Notes: generated from the letters alone by a model not told the origin. Counted from the stretch's first letter, positions 51,039 to 60,865 are shown. The stretch: 64,000 nucleotides of DNA from Paludibacteraceae bacterium (GCA_017430235.1 JAFRNH010000096.1:1-64000); one strand, 5' to 3'. Numbers and translations: made by a program.

Positions 51039-51372
51039 CTTCCTTTATTATTTTAGATTCTTTGTTGCATGAGTACATCGTTTCTAAGAAACATTACAAA
51101 GTTAGGAAAAAGAGCAACAAATTGGCTGTGTTTTTTAGAATAGATTGGATCAACAAAGAAAAAAGGCTGAAAGAATGCGCTTGTTTAACCAGAATAGAAG
51201 CACGAAACTCTCAGCCTAAACAGGTCATTTTTCGTTACTTACACCATTATTTTTATGACTAAATTTATGTTGTCAATCTTATTTTATTAACTCACTAAAA
51301 CAGATTTAAAAAGCAGAGGAACGAGAAAGCGATTAAACCATTCCTCCTACTCTTATTGACTATGTCGACACA
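51039..51372. other. Intergenic region: nudC promoter box and a terminator-like hairpin
   Basis: No gene seen. On the minus strand a stem AGGCTGA (51211-51217) with TCAGCCT (51164-51170) encloses about 40 bases and is followed by TTTTCTTTG, so it may terminate the DUF2023/flavodoxin transcript. The nudC -7 box (51097-51104) follows. Confidence 0.5.
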
Positions 51373-51729
51373 TTAAGCAGATTTCTTCTTTAATTGTTCA
51401 CAATATCTTGTGCACTGCGCACAGACATCATACCCAAGAAGTGAACCTAATATAAAATCCTTCTCAGGAGAGAGTTGTGACAAGGAACCATCAATGAGCA
51501 ACTTAATCACCTGTATGCACTCGCATTTTCCAAAGAAGAGATTGATCGTATTTTTACCAGCCGGTAAAATATAATGAGCAATCCCCTGCTCTTTCAATCG
51601 ATTTACGGCATACGACTCATATTTCTGACTCATAGTGTACAGAACCATTTGTCGTACCCCTTTTTTGTACTCATAGATGTGATTGAAGAAAACCTTCAAC
51701 TCTAATATGTTCTCTTTTGACAGTTCCAT
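51373..51729 (-). CDS. DUF2023 family protein
   Basis: 118 residues. Conserved features: FFNHIYEYKKGVRQMVLYTM, GIAHYILPAGKNTINLFFG and a C-terminal CAQCTRYCEQLKKKSA with three cysteines. DUF2023 proteins are typically encoded beside, or fused to, a flavodoxin; here flavodoxin lies immediately upstream on the same strand (18-base gap). The pairing suggests a flavodoxin partner or regulator, but no activity is known. Confidence 0.85.
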   Translation of the reverse strand: MELSKENILELKVFFNHIYEYKKGVRQMVLYTMSQKYESYAVNRLKEQGIAHYILPAGKNTINLFFGKCECIQVIKLLIDGSLSQLSPEKDFILGSLLGYDVCAQCTRYCEQLKKKSA

Positions 51730-51747
51730 TGTCTACCTCCTTCCTAA

Positions 51748-52248
51748 TCAGATAGATGGACGTATAGACTCAATCCATGCATTGATTCTATCGTCTGTTT
51801 TGTAATCCTCGTTTACTTCATCCAATGCCAGTCCGATAAACTCATTGTCGACAACGGCAACAGATGAGGAGAAATTGTAATCTGCTGTGGATACTCGTCC
51901 CACGAAATTACATCCTTTATCCTTGATTCCTTCGTAAATCAATCCCATCGCATCACAGAATGTATCGCAGAAAGAACTGGAATCACCACATCCGAAAAAC
52001 GCAACTGTTTTACCAGTCAAATCAACATTTTTCAAAGCGTCCAATCCATCATACCAATCATCTTGCAACTCCCCACTTCCCCATGTGGAAGATCCTAATA
52101 GCAACACATCATAATTAGCTGCCATAGATGAAATCTTATCAGGTGTGTTAACATCTGATGATGCTATTTGCAACTTCTCTGCAATCTTCTCTGCAATGGA
52201 TTCGCACACGCCTGTAGAAGAACCATAAAATATTCCGATTTTTTTCAT
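51748..52248 (-). CDS. fldA: Flavodoxin (long-chain)
   Basis: From ATG 52248 (MKKIGIFYGSSTGVCESIAE) the protein is 166 residues; a longer frame to 52311 is not needed. FMN phosphate loop GSSTGVCES, ring-stacking loops GSSTWGSGELQDDWYDG and GCGDSSSFCDTF, with the long-chain insertion. Cytoplasmic low-potential electron carrier replacing ferredoxin, for instance when iron is short. Pairs with DUF2023 downstream. Confidence 0.93.
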   Translation of the reverse strand: MKKIGIFYGSSTGVCESIAEKIAEKLQIASSDVNTPDKISSMAANYDVLLLGSSTWGSGELQDDWYDGLDALKNVDLTGKTVAFFGCGDSSSFCDTFCDAMGLIYEGIKDKGCNFVGRVSTADYNFSSSVAVVDNEFIGLALDEVNEDYKTDDRINAWIESIRPSI

Positions 52249-52464
52249 AACCTTCTTTTTTTTGTTTAAATGGTGAACTATAATAGAACTCAACTTAATT
52301 TTATGATACAAAAGTCTAATAATTCACACTTGTAAACAATAGCTATTAATTATGCTTTGAATGGTTCTGACATTAATAGTTTAAGCTAACTATTTATGGT
52401 TACTTTTTCCCCTTCCAATAACAACATACGGCTACTCTCATCGAAAGAGACTTACCTTCCTCTA

Positions 52465-53604
52465 CTAGAAATTAGCGTATTGCGATTGGTTGTTTTCTAT
52501 AATGGCGATGCCCTCCATTTCGATCAACCACCCAGGACGACACACTGGCGCATGAACAATGATGAATGGTGTATGAGGGAATCGATCCTCATACATCTTC
52601 TTTATCGTTTCATAATCAGCATAGTCTCGCAGATAGACCACAATGTGCGCAAAATCATCCATCGTGCCACCTGCTTCGCTTAACAGGGCTTCACTATTCT
52701 CCCACATGCGCAATGTCTGCTTGACAACGTCACCCACATGCATGATCTCTCCTTTGTTATTGATACTTGCAGTGCCAGATAAGAAGAGGTGCTTTCGATC
52801 GCCATAACTAACGGCGGTGCCTCGTTCAAAGGTGACACCATACTCATACGTAGGGTTCAAATGCGTCAAGGCATGTAAGTACTGTACCTGTTCCTTTTGC
52901 AATCCCTTTACATTGTATGAATCCAAAAGAATGATGGAAGAGGATGCTGCTGTTCTTCCTTCAATACCTGTACTAGCAATATAATGCGTATCCTGCTTTA
53001 ATCCCAAAAGATTGAAGGCACTCTTTCGTCCATTCACCATATCGGTATAATTGACATCAATATTCTGAACATAAAACCACGTACGGATGCAGTTGTCACG
53101 AGTAGTCATCTCCATCTCTTTCAATAGGTTTTCTTGTGAGGTGAGGAGTTCCACACTCTGAAGGTATGAATTATATTCTTTTCCGATTTCAGACAACCAC
53201 AAATGGGAATATCCATTGTGATGGAAAAGAGACAATTGTTTCTCATCCTGCGTCATTTCTGTAGCGAAATAAGCCAAGACCGACATTTTACTGCCATCCA
53301 AAGGTGGCTGTTGAACAATCGAAAGCGTTGCGCCACGCACTACCTCTTTCATCAGTTCGGCAGTATATGCCTGCTGATTACTTGCATCACTCAACAATAC
53401 ACGGCAAAACATAAGCGTATATTCTGAATGCCTTTCACAAAATTTTTCTATTCCATTCTTAAGCAGATTGGCTTGTTGTTCGAAAGTACCAAAGAGTTCT
53501 GATTGAAAAAGCACATGCATCTCTTTGCTTCCATGTTGAGGAGCAAAATATGCGATTCGAGCTCTGGTACTCTCCTCTTTTTCAATGTTGAAATCTATTT
53601 TCAT
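52465..53604 (-). CDS. RidA/YjgF-fold protein, two-domain
   Basis: 379 residues. The C-terminal ~130 residues are a clear RidA-like domain: HLFLSGTASINNKGEIMHVG, then SEALLSEAGGTMDDFAHIVV and VHAPVCRPGWLIEMEGIAI, where the arginine matches the substrate-binding Arg of RidA. The N-terminal ~240 residues look like a second, degenerate copy of the same fold, as in chorismatases (FkbO/Hyg5). It overlaps the heme lipoprotein gene by 4 bases, so it belongs to the leftward cell-surface operon starting near 59.6 kb. Why a cytosolic RidA-type protein is encoded there is unclear. Confidence 0.75.
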   Translation of the reverse strand: MKIDFNIEKEESTRARIAYFAPQHGSKEMHVLFQSELFGTFEQQANLLKNGIEKFCERHSEYTLMFCRVLLSDASNQQAYTAELMKEVVRGATLSIVQQPPLDGSKMSVLAYFATEMTQDEKQLSLFHHNGYSHLWLSEIGKEYNSYLQSVELLTSQENLLKEMEMTTRDNCIRTWFYVQNIDVNYTDMVNGRKSAFNLLGLKQDTHYIASTGIEGRTAASSSIILLDSYNVKGLQKEQVQYLHALTHLNPTYEYGVTFERGTAVSYGDRKHLFLSGTASINNKGEIMHVGDVVKQTLRMWENSEALLSEAGGTMDDFAHIVVYLRDYADYETIKKMYEDRFPHTPFIIVHAPVCRPGWLIEMEGIAIIENNQSQYANF

Positions 53605-54314
53605 TTGTCTATGTTTTTAATCCATTCTTTTAATAAGTTCAAATCTTCCGTCTCACTATTGAAACTAACATTTGTATGATTATACCTCACATTCTCTGCA
53701 TTTCCCTCCAATACATCCAAAATGAAACTATTAGAGGTCATGCCGGGTGCCACCAAAACTTTATCAGATTGTTTCGTGGAAGGAACATTCACGAGGGCAT
53801 CGTAACTTTTACCCTCCGTCAGGAAAAGTCCTGCAGCGGCATGCGCACTTCCTCCATGACAGTTCGTACAATTAGAGAAGACCTGCGCCTGCACGCGTTC
53901 GTAGGCAAGCAAATCGATATCTTGTGTTCCCAACTCTATGAGTCGGTCATTTCTCTCTGATGGTTGAATGGTGTGAGTCATCAGGTTTACCACATTTCTT
54001 TTACTCTTATTGACAATAGCGATTGTGACCAATTGACACGACTCTGGTATGTCTGTCATGGTCAGGTGTAAGGTATCTCCCTCTACTTGTCTGCTGATAC
54101 CTTTCGATATCTCTGAATATTCGCTGTCATTCTGATATGCAGCCAATACCACATGATAATCAGAAGGCCATGTTGACGTATGCTTAAAGGTCAACGCAAT
54201 CTTGCAAGTCAGCCCACCGGAGTTACTCTTATCCACAGGATAGATATCCCCGCTATCACATGCGCTCAATAACAAAAGCGTAAAAGGAAGAATCAGAATT
54301 TGTAAATATCTCAT
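53601..54314 (-). CDS. Mono-heme c-type lipoprotein
   Basis: 237 residues. Lipoprotein signal (MRYLQILILPFTLLLLSAC), a strand-rich domain of about 100 residues, and a cytochrome-like C-terminal part with one heme motif CTNCHGG (about 148-154), AAAGLFLTEGKSYDALVN and an axial-Met candidate in APGMTSN. It is probably anchored in the outer membrane, passing electrons between the di-heme oxidoreductase (55593-56987) and other partners. Gap of 12 bases to the porin gene upstream. Confidence 0.75.
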   Translation of the reverse strand: MRYLQILILPFTLLLLSACDSGDIYPVDKSNSGGLTCKIALTFKHTSTWPSDYHVVLAAYQNDSEYSEISKGISRQVEGDTLHLTMTDIPESCQLVTIAIVNKSKRNVVNLMTHTIQPSERNDRLIELGTQDIDLLAYERVQAQVFSNCTNCHGGSAHAAAGLFLTEGKSYDALVNVPSTKQSDKVLVAPGMTSNSFILDVLEGNAENVRYNHTNVSFNSETEDLNLLKEWIKNIDK

Positions 54315-54326
54315 AATAGAACCTGG

Positions 54327-55562
54327 TTAAAAAGTGTATTGTAGTAAGGCGATTGCTGTATGAATGGCAAGATTGGTGTCATCATTATCTCTATCCAACT
54401 GTGTTTCATGACCATATTTGCCTAAGTATTGATACATCACTTGAAGTTTCAAATTGCATTTAACAAAATGATAGTTGAGACAAGCGGCAGGAGAGTTCAA
54501 ATAACCCTCTTTATCCAATCCATTTCGATTGAACCAATCATAGCGAAGGGCTCCCTGCAACTTCGGTGTGAAGAAGTAACCTGCTTGTGCATAACCACCG
54601 ATCAGATGGAATTCGTCCGCCAACTGCATTCTGTTTGTCCAGTTCATTCTCAAGTAATAAAATTCACCAGAAAGGAAGAAGCGGCGATACAACCAAGAGG
54701 CTTCGAAACCACAGCGGAAGTCGTTAGAACTCTCATCTTCTGCCTCCACATTGTAATTGGCCGAAACAGCAAACAATAGTTTATTGTTTTCCAAGTCTGA
54801 TGGGGATCCCTGATGGGAAGGCATCACACCCAAAGGCATATAAGCCAAACGTGTAGCATATAGGAGCGATGGCAACCACTTATGGTCGTCACTCATAGTT
54901 TTATTAGCCGAGAGAGAGCCCCCGTTTCCATTAAACACAGCGGCTTGATATTGAAATTTATCTTTTACTACTCCATGAAACTGTAATCCAAGGTCGATAC
55001 CCGTTCCAACGGTAGGATTGGTAGCATTCAGGCTCATATCCACATTGGCGGTGGAAGTCAGTGACAATGGAAGGTTAGGAAACATGGTTTCGCCCAACGT
55101 CACCTGATAAGCTTGCAAGTAAGGCACTTTGAATTTACCTGCACGGATACGAAAGGCATCGTTCAGATTGATATCAAACCATGCCTGTTGTAAGAGGTTG
55201 GAACCACTCTTAGCAGCATTCAAAGCGAAATTAAATGTAATGATTTTGAAAGCTCTTCCCGAGAATCCCAAAAGGGCATTAGGAATAGAGAATCCACTAT
55301 TAGCAATGTTGTCTTGATCAGCAAGGTTCAACCCCTCATCATCATAATAGTTAAAATTACCTGCAGTCTGCACCAAGATGTATGGTTTGAAAAGGAAATC
55401 ACCTGCTTTAGTTTGGATGGATAATCCTTTTTTCTCATCCAGACTGACAATGTTACTCTCTAAATATTTATCATCAATCTCTTTGTATTCAACATCGGCT
55501 CCCTGGGTTGTCACATTCAACAAAAGGAGGCTATAAGCAACGAACGAAATTACTTTTTTCAT
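54327..55562 (-). CDS. Porin-like outer-membrane protein (Porin_O_P type)
   Basis: 411 residues. Signal peptide (MKKVISFVAYSLLLLNVTTQG), a barrel with SFDI-type repeating strands: FNFALNAAKSGSNLLQQAWF, FRIRAGKFKVPYLQAYQVTLG, FQYQAAVFNGNGGSL; it ends in LLQYTF with terminal Phe. The RAGKFKVPY segment is the mark of phosphate-selective porin O/P-like proteins in Bacteroidota; actual solute unknown. In the operon with imelysin and cytochromes it could carry iron complexes. Confidence 0.8.
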   Translation of the reverse strand: MKKVISFVAYSLLLLNVTTQGADVEYKEIDDKYLESNIVSLDEKKGLSIQTKAGDFLFKPYILVQTAGNFNYYDDEGLNLADQDNIANSGFSIPNALLGFSGRAFKIITFNFALNAAKSGSNLLQQAWFDINLNDAFRIRAGKFKVPYLQAYQVTLGETMFPNLPLSLTSTANVDMSLNATNPTVGTGIDLGLQFHGVVKDKFQYQAAVFNGNGGSLSANKTMSDDHKWLPSLLYATRLAYMPLGVMPSHQGSPSDLENNKLLFAVSANYNVEAEDESSNDFRCGFEASWLYRRFFLSGEFYYLRMNWTNRMQLADEFHLIGGYAQAGYFFTPKLQGALRYDWFNRNGLDKEGYLNSPAACLNYHFVKCNLKLQVMYQYLGKYGHETQLDRDNDDTNLAIHTAIALLQYTF

Positions 55563-55592
55563 ATTACAAATACTAATTAATTATAATTCACC

Positions 55593-56987
55593 TTATAATG
55601 TTTCCAAGAAGACAATCAGTGCATCACGGTCTTCTTTACTTAATTTTTTGAAAAGTTCTTTTGATACGGCACCTTCACCGCCATGCCATAAGATGGCCTC
55701 TTTCAGATTCCTTGCTCTTCCATCATGAAGGAATTGGGTATGTCCATTGACGGTCTCTTGAAGTCCGATACCCCACAATGGAGTGGTACGCCATTCGTTT
55801 CCGAAGGCAAGTCCCGATTTAAGATGGTCGTCCAATTCAGGCCCCATATCATGTATAAGGAAATCTGAGTAAGGATGGATGGTCTGTCCACCCAACCATG
55901 GCAAAGATGTACCATTCAACAAGGTGGAACCTGTTGCTTGTGTGTGAAGAGTTGGCAAGTGACACAAATGGCACTTAGCCGCATAAAAGGCCTTCTCACC
56001 CTTCTTCACGATTGCATTGTTGACATATCTTCTGGCAGGTACGCCCAAGCATTGCATATACAAGTCTACATCTTCCATATCGCGAGTGGAGACTTCCAAT
56101 CCGTGATAGAGAGCAGGACTCTGCGATTGCCCGGCACACACCTCCTCAGGGTAACGAGAATTGGTCATACCCATATCACTGGAATAACCCAACTCAACCG
56201 TCAAATCTGCATGTTGTGCTTTATTTCCAGACAATCCAATTTGATAGACACCCTTTTCAGTTATGTAATTAAGTCTTCCACTGATACCATATTCGGGATA
56301 GTTGCTTTGAGCCTCCACTTTAAGCAACTCTTGTCGGTCGAGACTCATGATTTGTCCCATCCCAACGTGTCGGAGTGGAATACGCACCGATATATAGAGA
56401 TCCTCTGGACTGATGCTATCAGCATACCATTCCGTAATCTCATAGTGTGGTTTTTGCAATGAATACTTCTCACCGTCAGGAAACGAATAAGACTCTTCCG
56501 TATAAGTAACTTTCAGTTTACCCTCGGCCTGAGATCCATAGATAGTTTGGTCGTGCAAGACCCTACCATATTGTCTGAAAAAGGCTCCATTCTTACGAAT
56601 GATATAGACCAGCATGGATGAGAATCCATAATTACCACTACCACCCTGTGAAAAGAGCGAAGAGGGTGTTCTTCCTGCATTTTTATGACAACTACCACAT
56701 GAATATCCAGCATAGACAGGACCTAAACCAGACTCTTCATTGTAAGGATTGTCATATAGCAAGTCTCCATTATTAAAACGTTCCAAAAGAGCCCCCGTCA
56801 CCCATGGTGCAGGTGTGTCATACGCCTTACTGGAAGAGAGAAACGAGGTGGCGGTGCCCGCGGATAACTCATTAAACTGAGCTATCTTACCATTAGGTTT
56901 TACAATCTCATTGTAACCAACCGTATCATCCTCACAAGAGAGACATAGTAAAAGGAGAACACCGATAAATGGAGAATAAATCTTCAT
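55593..56987 (-). CDS. Di-heme c-type oxidoreductase (DHOR/DUF1111 family)
   Basis: 464 residues. Lipoprotein signal ending LLLCLSC, then two heme motifs: CGSCHKNAGR (about 97-106) and CHLCHLPTLH (about 337-346). Further family marks are GSGNYGFSSML, ISGRLNYI and TTPLWGIGLQETVNGHTQFL with LHDGRARNLKEAILWHGGEG. The family is related to MauG and di-heme peroxidases and is often encoded with imelysins. Expected role: periplasmic or surface redox reaction, perhaps on iron or thiols. Needs a cytochrome c maturation system encoded elsewhere. Confidence 0.88.
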   Translation of the reverse strand: MKIYSPFIGVLLLLCLSCEDDTVGYNEIVKPNGKIAQFNELSAGTATSFLSSSKAYDTPAPWVTGALLERFNNGDLLYDNPYNEESGLGPVYAGYSCGSCHKNAGRTPSSLFSQGGSGNYGFSSMLVYIIRKNGAFFRQYGRVLHDQTIYGSQAEGKLKVTYTEESYSFPDGEKYSLQKPHYEITEWYADSISPEDLYISVRIPLRHVGMGQIMSLDRQELLKVEAQSNYPEYGISGRLNYITEKGVYQIGLSGNKAQHADLTVELGYSSDMGMTNSRYPEEVCAGQSQSPALYHGLEVSTRDMEDVDLYMQCLGVPARRYVNNAIVKKGEKAFYAAKCHLCHLPTLHTQATGSTLLNGTSLPWLGGQTIHPYSDFLIHDMGPELDDHLKSGLAFGNEWRTTPLWGIGLQETVNGHTQFLHDGRARNLKEAILWHGGEGAVSKELFKKLSKEDRDALIVFLETL

Positions 56988-57074
56988 ACCAATAATTTTT
57001 TACACAGAAGTTCGGAAGAGCAAAATTTTGCCCTTCCGAACTTATTTTGTTTAACTTTAAAATAAATATTCGAC

Positions 57075-58211
57075 TTACTCGATGACTTCCTTAACTTTCT
57101 CCAATACGTCTGTCAATTCAGCCAACTTCTCCATCGCATCTTTGATTTCTGTTGAAGCATTCAAGTTGTTTCTGAATGGAGCAGGGATGGCATCAACCGC
57201 ATTATATGCATCTTTGATTGCCTTACGGATTTGCTCATCCAAATTTTTATTCTTTCCTGCAACAACACCAGAGATACTGGATGCACTACCAGTCTTATCC
57301 AAATCACCTATTTTATCAGAAAGAGTTCCTAAGTAAGAGTGTTGGATACTAAGAATATTGTGCTTGTAGTCATCCAAAGAGTTCCATGAGTACCATGATT
57401 CAACCTCCTCCACTTGTTTCGTGTTGAATGGTCCTCCGATCTTTTGCTCACCCACCTCACCACTGATGTCTGTGCAACCATCAATGATTTGTCCAATAAC
57501 ATCAGCCTGAGTTTTGTATGCTTGATCAAACATATTCGCATTTTTGAATCTTGCGCCAAAACCATCATTAGCAGCATCTGGTTCCAACTCTTCCACTCTC
57601 TCTTTGTCGGCACTGCTTAAACTCTTATCACCATGCCAATAATACCACAACAAGAAGGCATCATCACTAATACCTGTAGCAACTGCAACCATATAGTTCT
57701 TTTGTCTCTCTGTGATATCGGAAGCTTTACGAGCCTTACCGTTCTCAAACAACAAATACTCTAATGTGTGGAAACCACGAACTGTGCTACCCAAAGCTTC
57801 TGGATCAAACTCAATCGAGCTGTTTAAGAAACTATTGATTTGCACCTTGTCGAGTGGCCATGAATCCAACGACGGATCCAAACCGTATGTGGCAGCAGGG
57901 CCAAACAAGAATGCCTCACTCTCCTCCCATGGCTCACGCGCAGCACGCCACGCATCACATGCAGCTTGCAAGTCGCTATCAGTGCCACTCTCTGTGAATG
58001 CCTCAACAGCTTCCAAAAGAGCGGATGTCTTATCCTTCATATCACCATATGTAGGGATAACCACCTTGTCCACATAATTATTAATCACCTCAGTGTAAGC
58101 CACTGATGAAGAATCGTCATTCAAGACTTCTTCTTTTTTCTCATCATCACAAGATGAGAAAAACATCAAGGACGCTAATAAACCTCCGAAGATTAAATTT
58201 TTCTTATTCAT
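57075..58211 (-). CDS. Imelysin family lipoprotein (M75-like)
   Basis: 378 residues. Lipoprotein signal MNKKNLIFGGLLASLMFFSS with Cys and an acidic tail (CDDEKKEE). The imelysin fold is marked by the GxHxxE motif GFHTLEYLLF (about 145-154) and by WRAAREPWEESEAFLFGP. Imelysins are iron-regulated surface or periplasmic proteins (IrpA, ICMP, EfeO relatives) thought to bind iron rather than cut peptide. It follows the first porin gene by 39 bases and precedes the di-heme oxidoreductase. Confidence 0.9.
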   Translation of the reverse strand: MNKKNLIFGGLLASLMFFSSCDDEKKEEVLNDDSSSVAYTEVINNYVDKVVIPTYGDMKDKTSALLEAVEAFTESGTDSDLQAACDAWRAAREPWEESEAFLFGPAATYGLDPSLDSWPLDKVQINSFLNSSIEFDPEALGSTVRGFHTLEYLLFENGKARKASDITERQKNYMVAVATGISDDAFLLWYYWHGDKSLSSADKERVEELEPDAANDGFGARFKNANMFDQAYKTQADVIGQIIDGCTDISGEVGEQKIGGPFNTKQVEEVESWYSWNSLDDYKHNILSIQHSYLGTLSDKIGDLDKTGSASSISGVVAGKNKNLDEQIRKAIKDAYNAVDAIPAPFRNNLNASTEIKDAMEKLAELTDVLEKVKEVIE

Positions 58212-58250
58212 ATCGTCTTTATTTAATTTGTTTTGTTTTCTGTTTGTTAA

Positions 58251-59597
58251 TTATCGTCTAGTATACCATGCCATGTAACCAACACCCACGGAGAAGGTGT
58301 TCTCGCCATTAAAGTTGCCATGATCAATCCACCGGTGACTATAATCACTCTTTATCACCAAATTAGGAAGAGGCTTATAATTAAGTCCCACGGTTAGAAT
58401 ATCTCTCTTGAAACGAGGGTCGTAGACCACCGCCCCCGCTGTCGTTTGCATGGAATTGTAATATTCGTAGCTGATAAACGGAGTAAGACTCAATCGCTCA
58501 CAAATCAGATTACCGAAATCATACCCCATCTCTGCATACCAATCCAATGCGCTTTCTGCCACTTGATCACGAGGGAATATGGAAATCTTACCCGACTTTG
58601 GCATTGTCAAATTAAGTTTCGACAACGCCTCGCTATCACCTACCCTTCCATATAAGAAATTGGCACGTCCCGTGAATCGCTTGTTTTGTACTTGTACATC
58701 AGCACTAACCACGAAGACGGGAACGTCAATATCTTTCATCTTCTCCTTCTTCGAAGAGTTGCCTGTCGTTTTAGGTGCATAATAAGTGGAAACACCCAAT
58801 CGAGTGTTTTTTATGAATCTAAAATCCATGCGAGCCGCCATAGCCGGATTGGTCATGGTGCTTGTTTCAAACATAGATTGTCTTCCTTTTCTGATGAAAT
58901 TCGGACGAGAGAAGAAATTAGGATCCAACCCGTTTACACACATAATATTGTAATCGAACTTGCGAACAGTACCAAAGAGAGCAATACCATTCTCATGCCA
59001 TGTGGAAGGAATCAAGGTAGATTCACCTTCAGAACGCGTAGTTGCAAAGAAAAGAAGCGGTTCATGATGCGTATTGGTTAATCCGACAGGAACTATGATA
59101 TGACCAAACTGCAAATTCAACCATGGTGCGAACACCTTTGTTAGATGAAATTGTTCAAGAGCCACCTCTCCGCCTTTTTCAACCTCCATTTCGTATTCTC
59201 CAGCCTCTTCATATTCATATTCTATGCCACTACCTGTACCCCCATACTCAAATTCCACTTCAGAACCTAATATCCAGGTAGGGGAAAGTTTAAAATCGAG
59301 TGCAAACACAAATCTTGGAATGGATATCTCCGAACGATTGTCCTTCAGTGCACCATTCTCATAAAAACGATTCGCACCATAATCAAAATGTTGATACAAC
59401 ATCTCACCATATCCACCTAATCGAAAACGCCAATCACCATAGTCATCCCGATTGTACCGGCGATGATGTTTGGCTTGCTTGACTTCAGAAACCGTTGTCG
59501 TATCAACCGATTGAACGTCTCCTTCCTCAGCCATAGCCACATTACCTATCACTAAGAAACTTAGTGCGATAGATAGTAATTTTGTAATTCGTTTCAT
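58251..59597 (-). CDS. Outer-membrane porin-like protein
   Basis: From ATG 59597 the protein is 448 residues. Signal peptide (MKRITKLLSIALSFLVIGNV, cut after AMA), a His/Arg/Tyr-rich linker (KQAKHHRRYNRDDYGDW, about 41-57), then a barrel: FRLGGYGEMLYQHFDYG, WLNLQFGHIIVPVGLTNTHH, HENGIALFG, ending VGYMAWYTRR. The HHRRYNR linker could bind metal. A very acidic loop (EYEYEEAGEYEMEVEKGGE) is notable for a cation ligand. First gene of the six-gene operon to 52465. Confidence 0.78.
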   Translation of the reverse strand: MKRITKLLSIALSFLVIGNVAMAEEGDVQSVDTTTVSEVKQAKHHRRYNRDDYGDWRFRLGGYGEMLYQHFDYGANRFYENGALKDNRSEISIPRFVFALDFKLSPTWILGSEVEFEYGGTGSGIEYEYEEAGEYEMEVEKGGEVALEQFHLTKVFAPWLNLQFGHIIVPVGLTNTHHEPLLFFATTRSEGESTLIPSTWHENGIALFGTVRKFDYNIMCVNGLDPNFFSRPNFIRKGRQSMFETSTMTNPAMAARMDFRFIKNTRLGVSTYYAPKTTGNSSKKEKMKDIDVPVFVVSADVQVQNKRFTGRANFLYGRVGDSEALSKLNLTMPKSGKISIFPRDQVAESALDWYAEMGYDFGNLICERLSLTPFISYEYYNSMQTTAGAVVYDPRFKRDILTVGLNYKPLPNLVIKSDYSHRWIDHGNFNGENTFSVGVGYMAWYTRR

Positions 59598-60142
59598 AAC
59601 CAAAATATTTAGGTGCCTAATAACACCAATTTAATGGTGCAAAGTTCTTTTGAATCCACAAGTATGGCAATCATAATAATTAGGTAAAAGGAGAAATATC
59701 GATTACTATATATGGCTATTGGATGAAAAACAGAGTAACTATCAAAAAAACAAGAGTTGCGAAGAATGTTTTTGAAACCTTCTTCGCAATGGAATCTTCA
59801 CAGACAGCGCTCTTGCCTTATGTGGTACTGTTCTTAGTAAAACGACATGTTTTATTATTTATATTTTATTATGGCTTGTATTTTATGTCTGAGCATATCG
59901 TTTCACGTATATATCTGAACAAAATTGTTAACTTTAATTTTGAACATTGCAAAGATAGAACGAGTTAAAGATATGAGTAATACCCAAATATAGTTATTCT
60001 GTTTTGGATGTATCCTTATAATTTGTAATAATCCTAACAGAGAACGAATTAAGTAATGAGAATTCACTTCATATCTGCTTTACAGCTATGTTTTTTGTTA
60101 TAAAATTTATACCTTTGCACACTCAAAATGAGACAGGTTAGC
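59598..60142. other. Divergent intergenic region between the porin operon and azlC
   Basis: No supportable gene; an 81-codon frame at 59723-59968 lacks a ribosome site and protein-like sequence. It holds a short dyad CACCA-6-TGGTG (59624-59639) in the porin leader, a possible minus-strand -7 box TATCTTTG (59950-59957), and the azlC -7 box (60110-60117). No clear Fur-like 19-mer was found by eye. Confidence 0.5.
60110..60117 (+). promoter_or_regulatory. -7 box of azlCD
   Basis: TACCTTTG. Transcription would start at about 60124, leaving only a few bases before the ATG at 60128, so the second ATG (60143, MANKKYDF) is the better start. Confidence 0.5.
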
Positions 60143-60865
60143 ATGGCAAATAAGAAATACGACTTCATTGAAGGCTTGCGAGATGGACTTCCAATCGGAC
60201 TAGGATATTTTGCAGTGGCATTTTCATTAGGCATCACTGCACGAAACGCTGGGCTCAACTCATTCGAAGGATTCTTATCCAGCATTCTAAATCATGCATC
60301 AGCAGGAGAGTATGCTTTATACTCCTCCATTCAAGCTATGGAGGCTTATTTGGAAGTAGCCATCATCACATTAGTGGTAAACGCGCGTTACTCATTGATG
60401 AGTTGTTCCCTCAGTCAACGTTTCAATCCCAACCAATCATTCTTTCATCGCATACTGATGGGATTTGGAATCACCGACGAGATCTTTGGCATTGCCATAG
60501 CTCGTCCAGGCTACCTCTCCCCCGCTTATTATTATGGAGCAATGACCATGTCCATTCCACTATGGGGATTGGGCAATGCATTGGGAATATGGGCTGGGAA
60601 CCTCTTCCCTGCGAATGTGGTAAGCGCACTATCCGTTGCCCTATATGGTATGTTTGTCGCCATCATCATTCCTCCTGCTAAAAAGGACAAAATCATCGCC
60701 CTTGCCATTGTGGTGAGCTTTGCTTTGAGTTATCTGTGCACACAAATACCATTTGTAAAGGAGTTGACCGATGGCACTCGCATGATTGTATTAACGGTTT
60801 TAATCTCATCCATCGTTGCCATATTAAAACCCGTCAAAGAAGAAACCATTAATTCTGAAGAGTGA
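60143..60865 (+). CDS. azlC: AzlC family branched-chain amino acid exporter, large subunit
   Basis: 240 residues from ATG 60143 (245 from 60128). Several membrane helices with the family opening FIEGLRDGLPIGLGYFAVAF, FLSSILNHASAGEYALY, VVNARYSLMSCSLSQRF and the FGITDEIFGIA loop. AzlC with AzlD exports branched-chain amino acids (known from Bacillus azaleucine resistance and Corynebacterium BrnFE). The stop overlaps azlD by 4 bases. Confidence 0.9.
   Translation: MANKKYDFIEGLRDGLPIGLGYFAVAFSLGITARNAGLNSFEGFLSSILNHASAGEYALYSSIQAMEAYLEVAIITLVVNARYSLMSCSLSQRFNPNQSFFHRILMGFGITDEIFGIAIARPGYLSPAYYYGAMTMSIPLWGLGNALGIWAGNLFPANVVSALSVALYGMFVAIIIPPAKKDKIIALAIVVSFALSYLCTQIPFVKELTDGTRMIVLTVLISSIVAILKPVKEETINSEE

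Noticed and set aside
51158..51220. Possible TPP riboswitch upstream of nudC (GGCTGAGAG and TTCTGGTTAA on the minus strand)
   Set aside because: The conserved GGGGTGC start and the CCAGCG segment are missing, the downstream gene is unrelated to thiamine, and a terminator explains the stem better.
59723..59968. 81-codon frame between the porin operon and azlC
   Set aside because: No ribosome site, no promoter close by, and composition unlike a folded protein.
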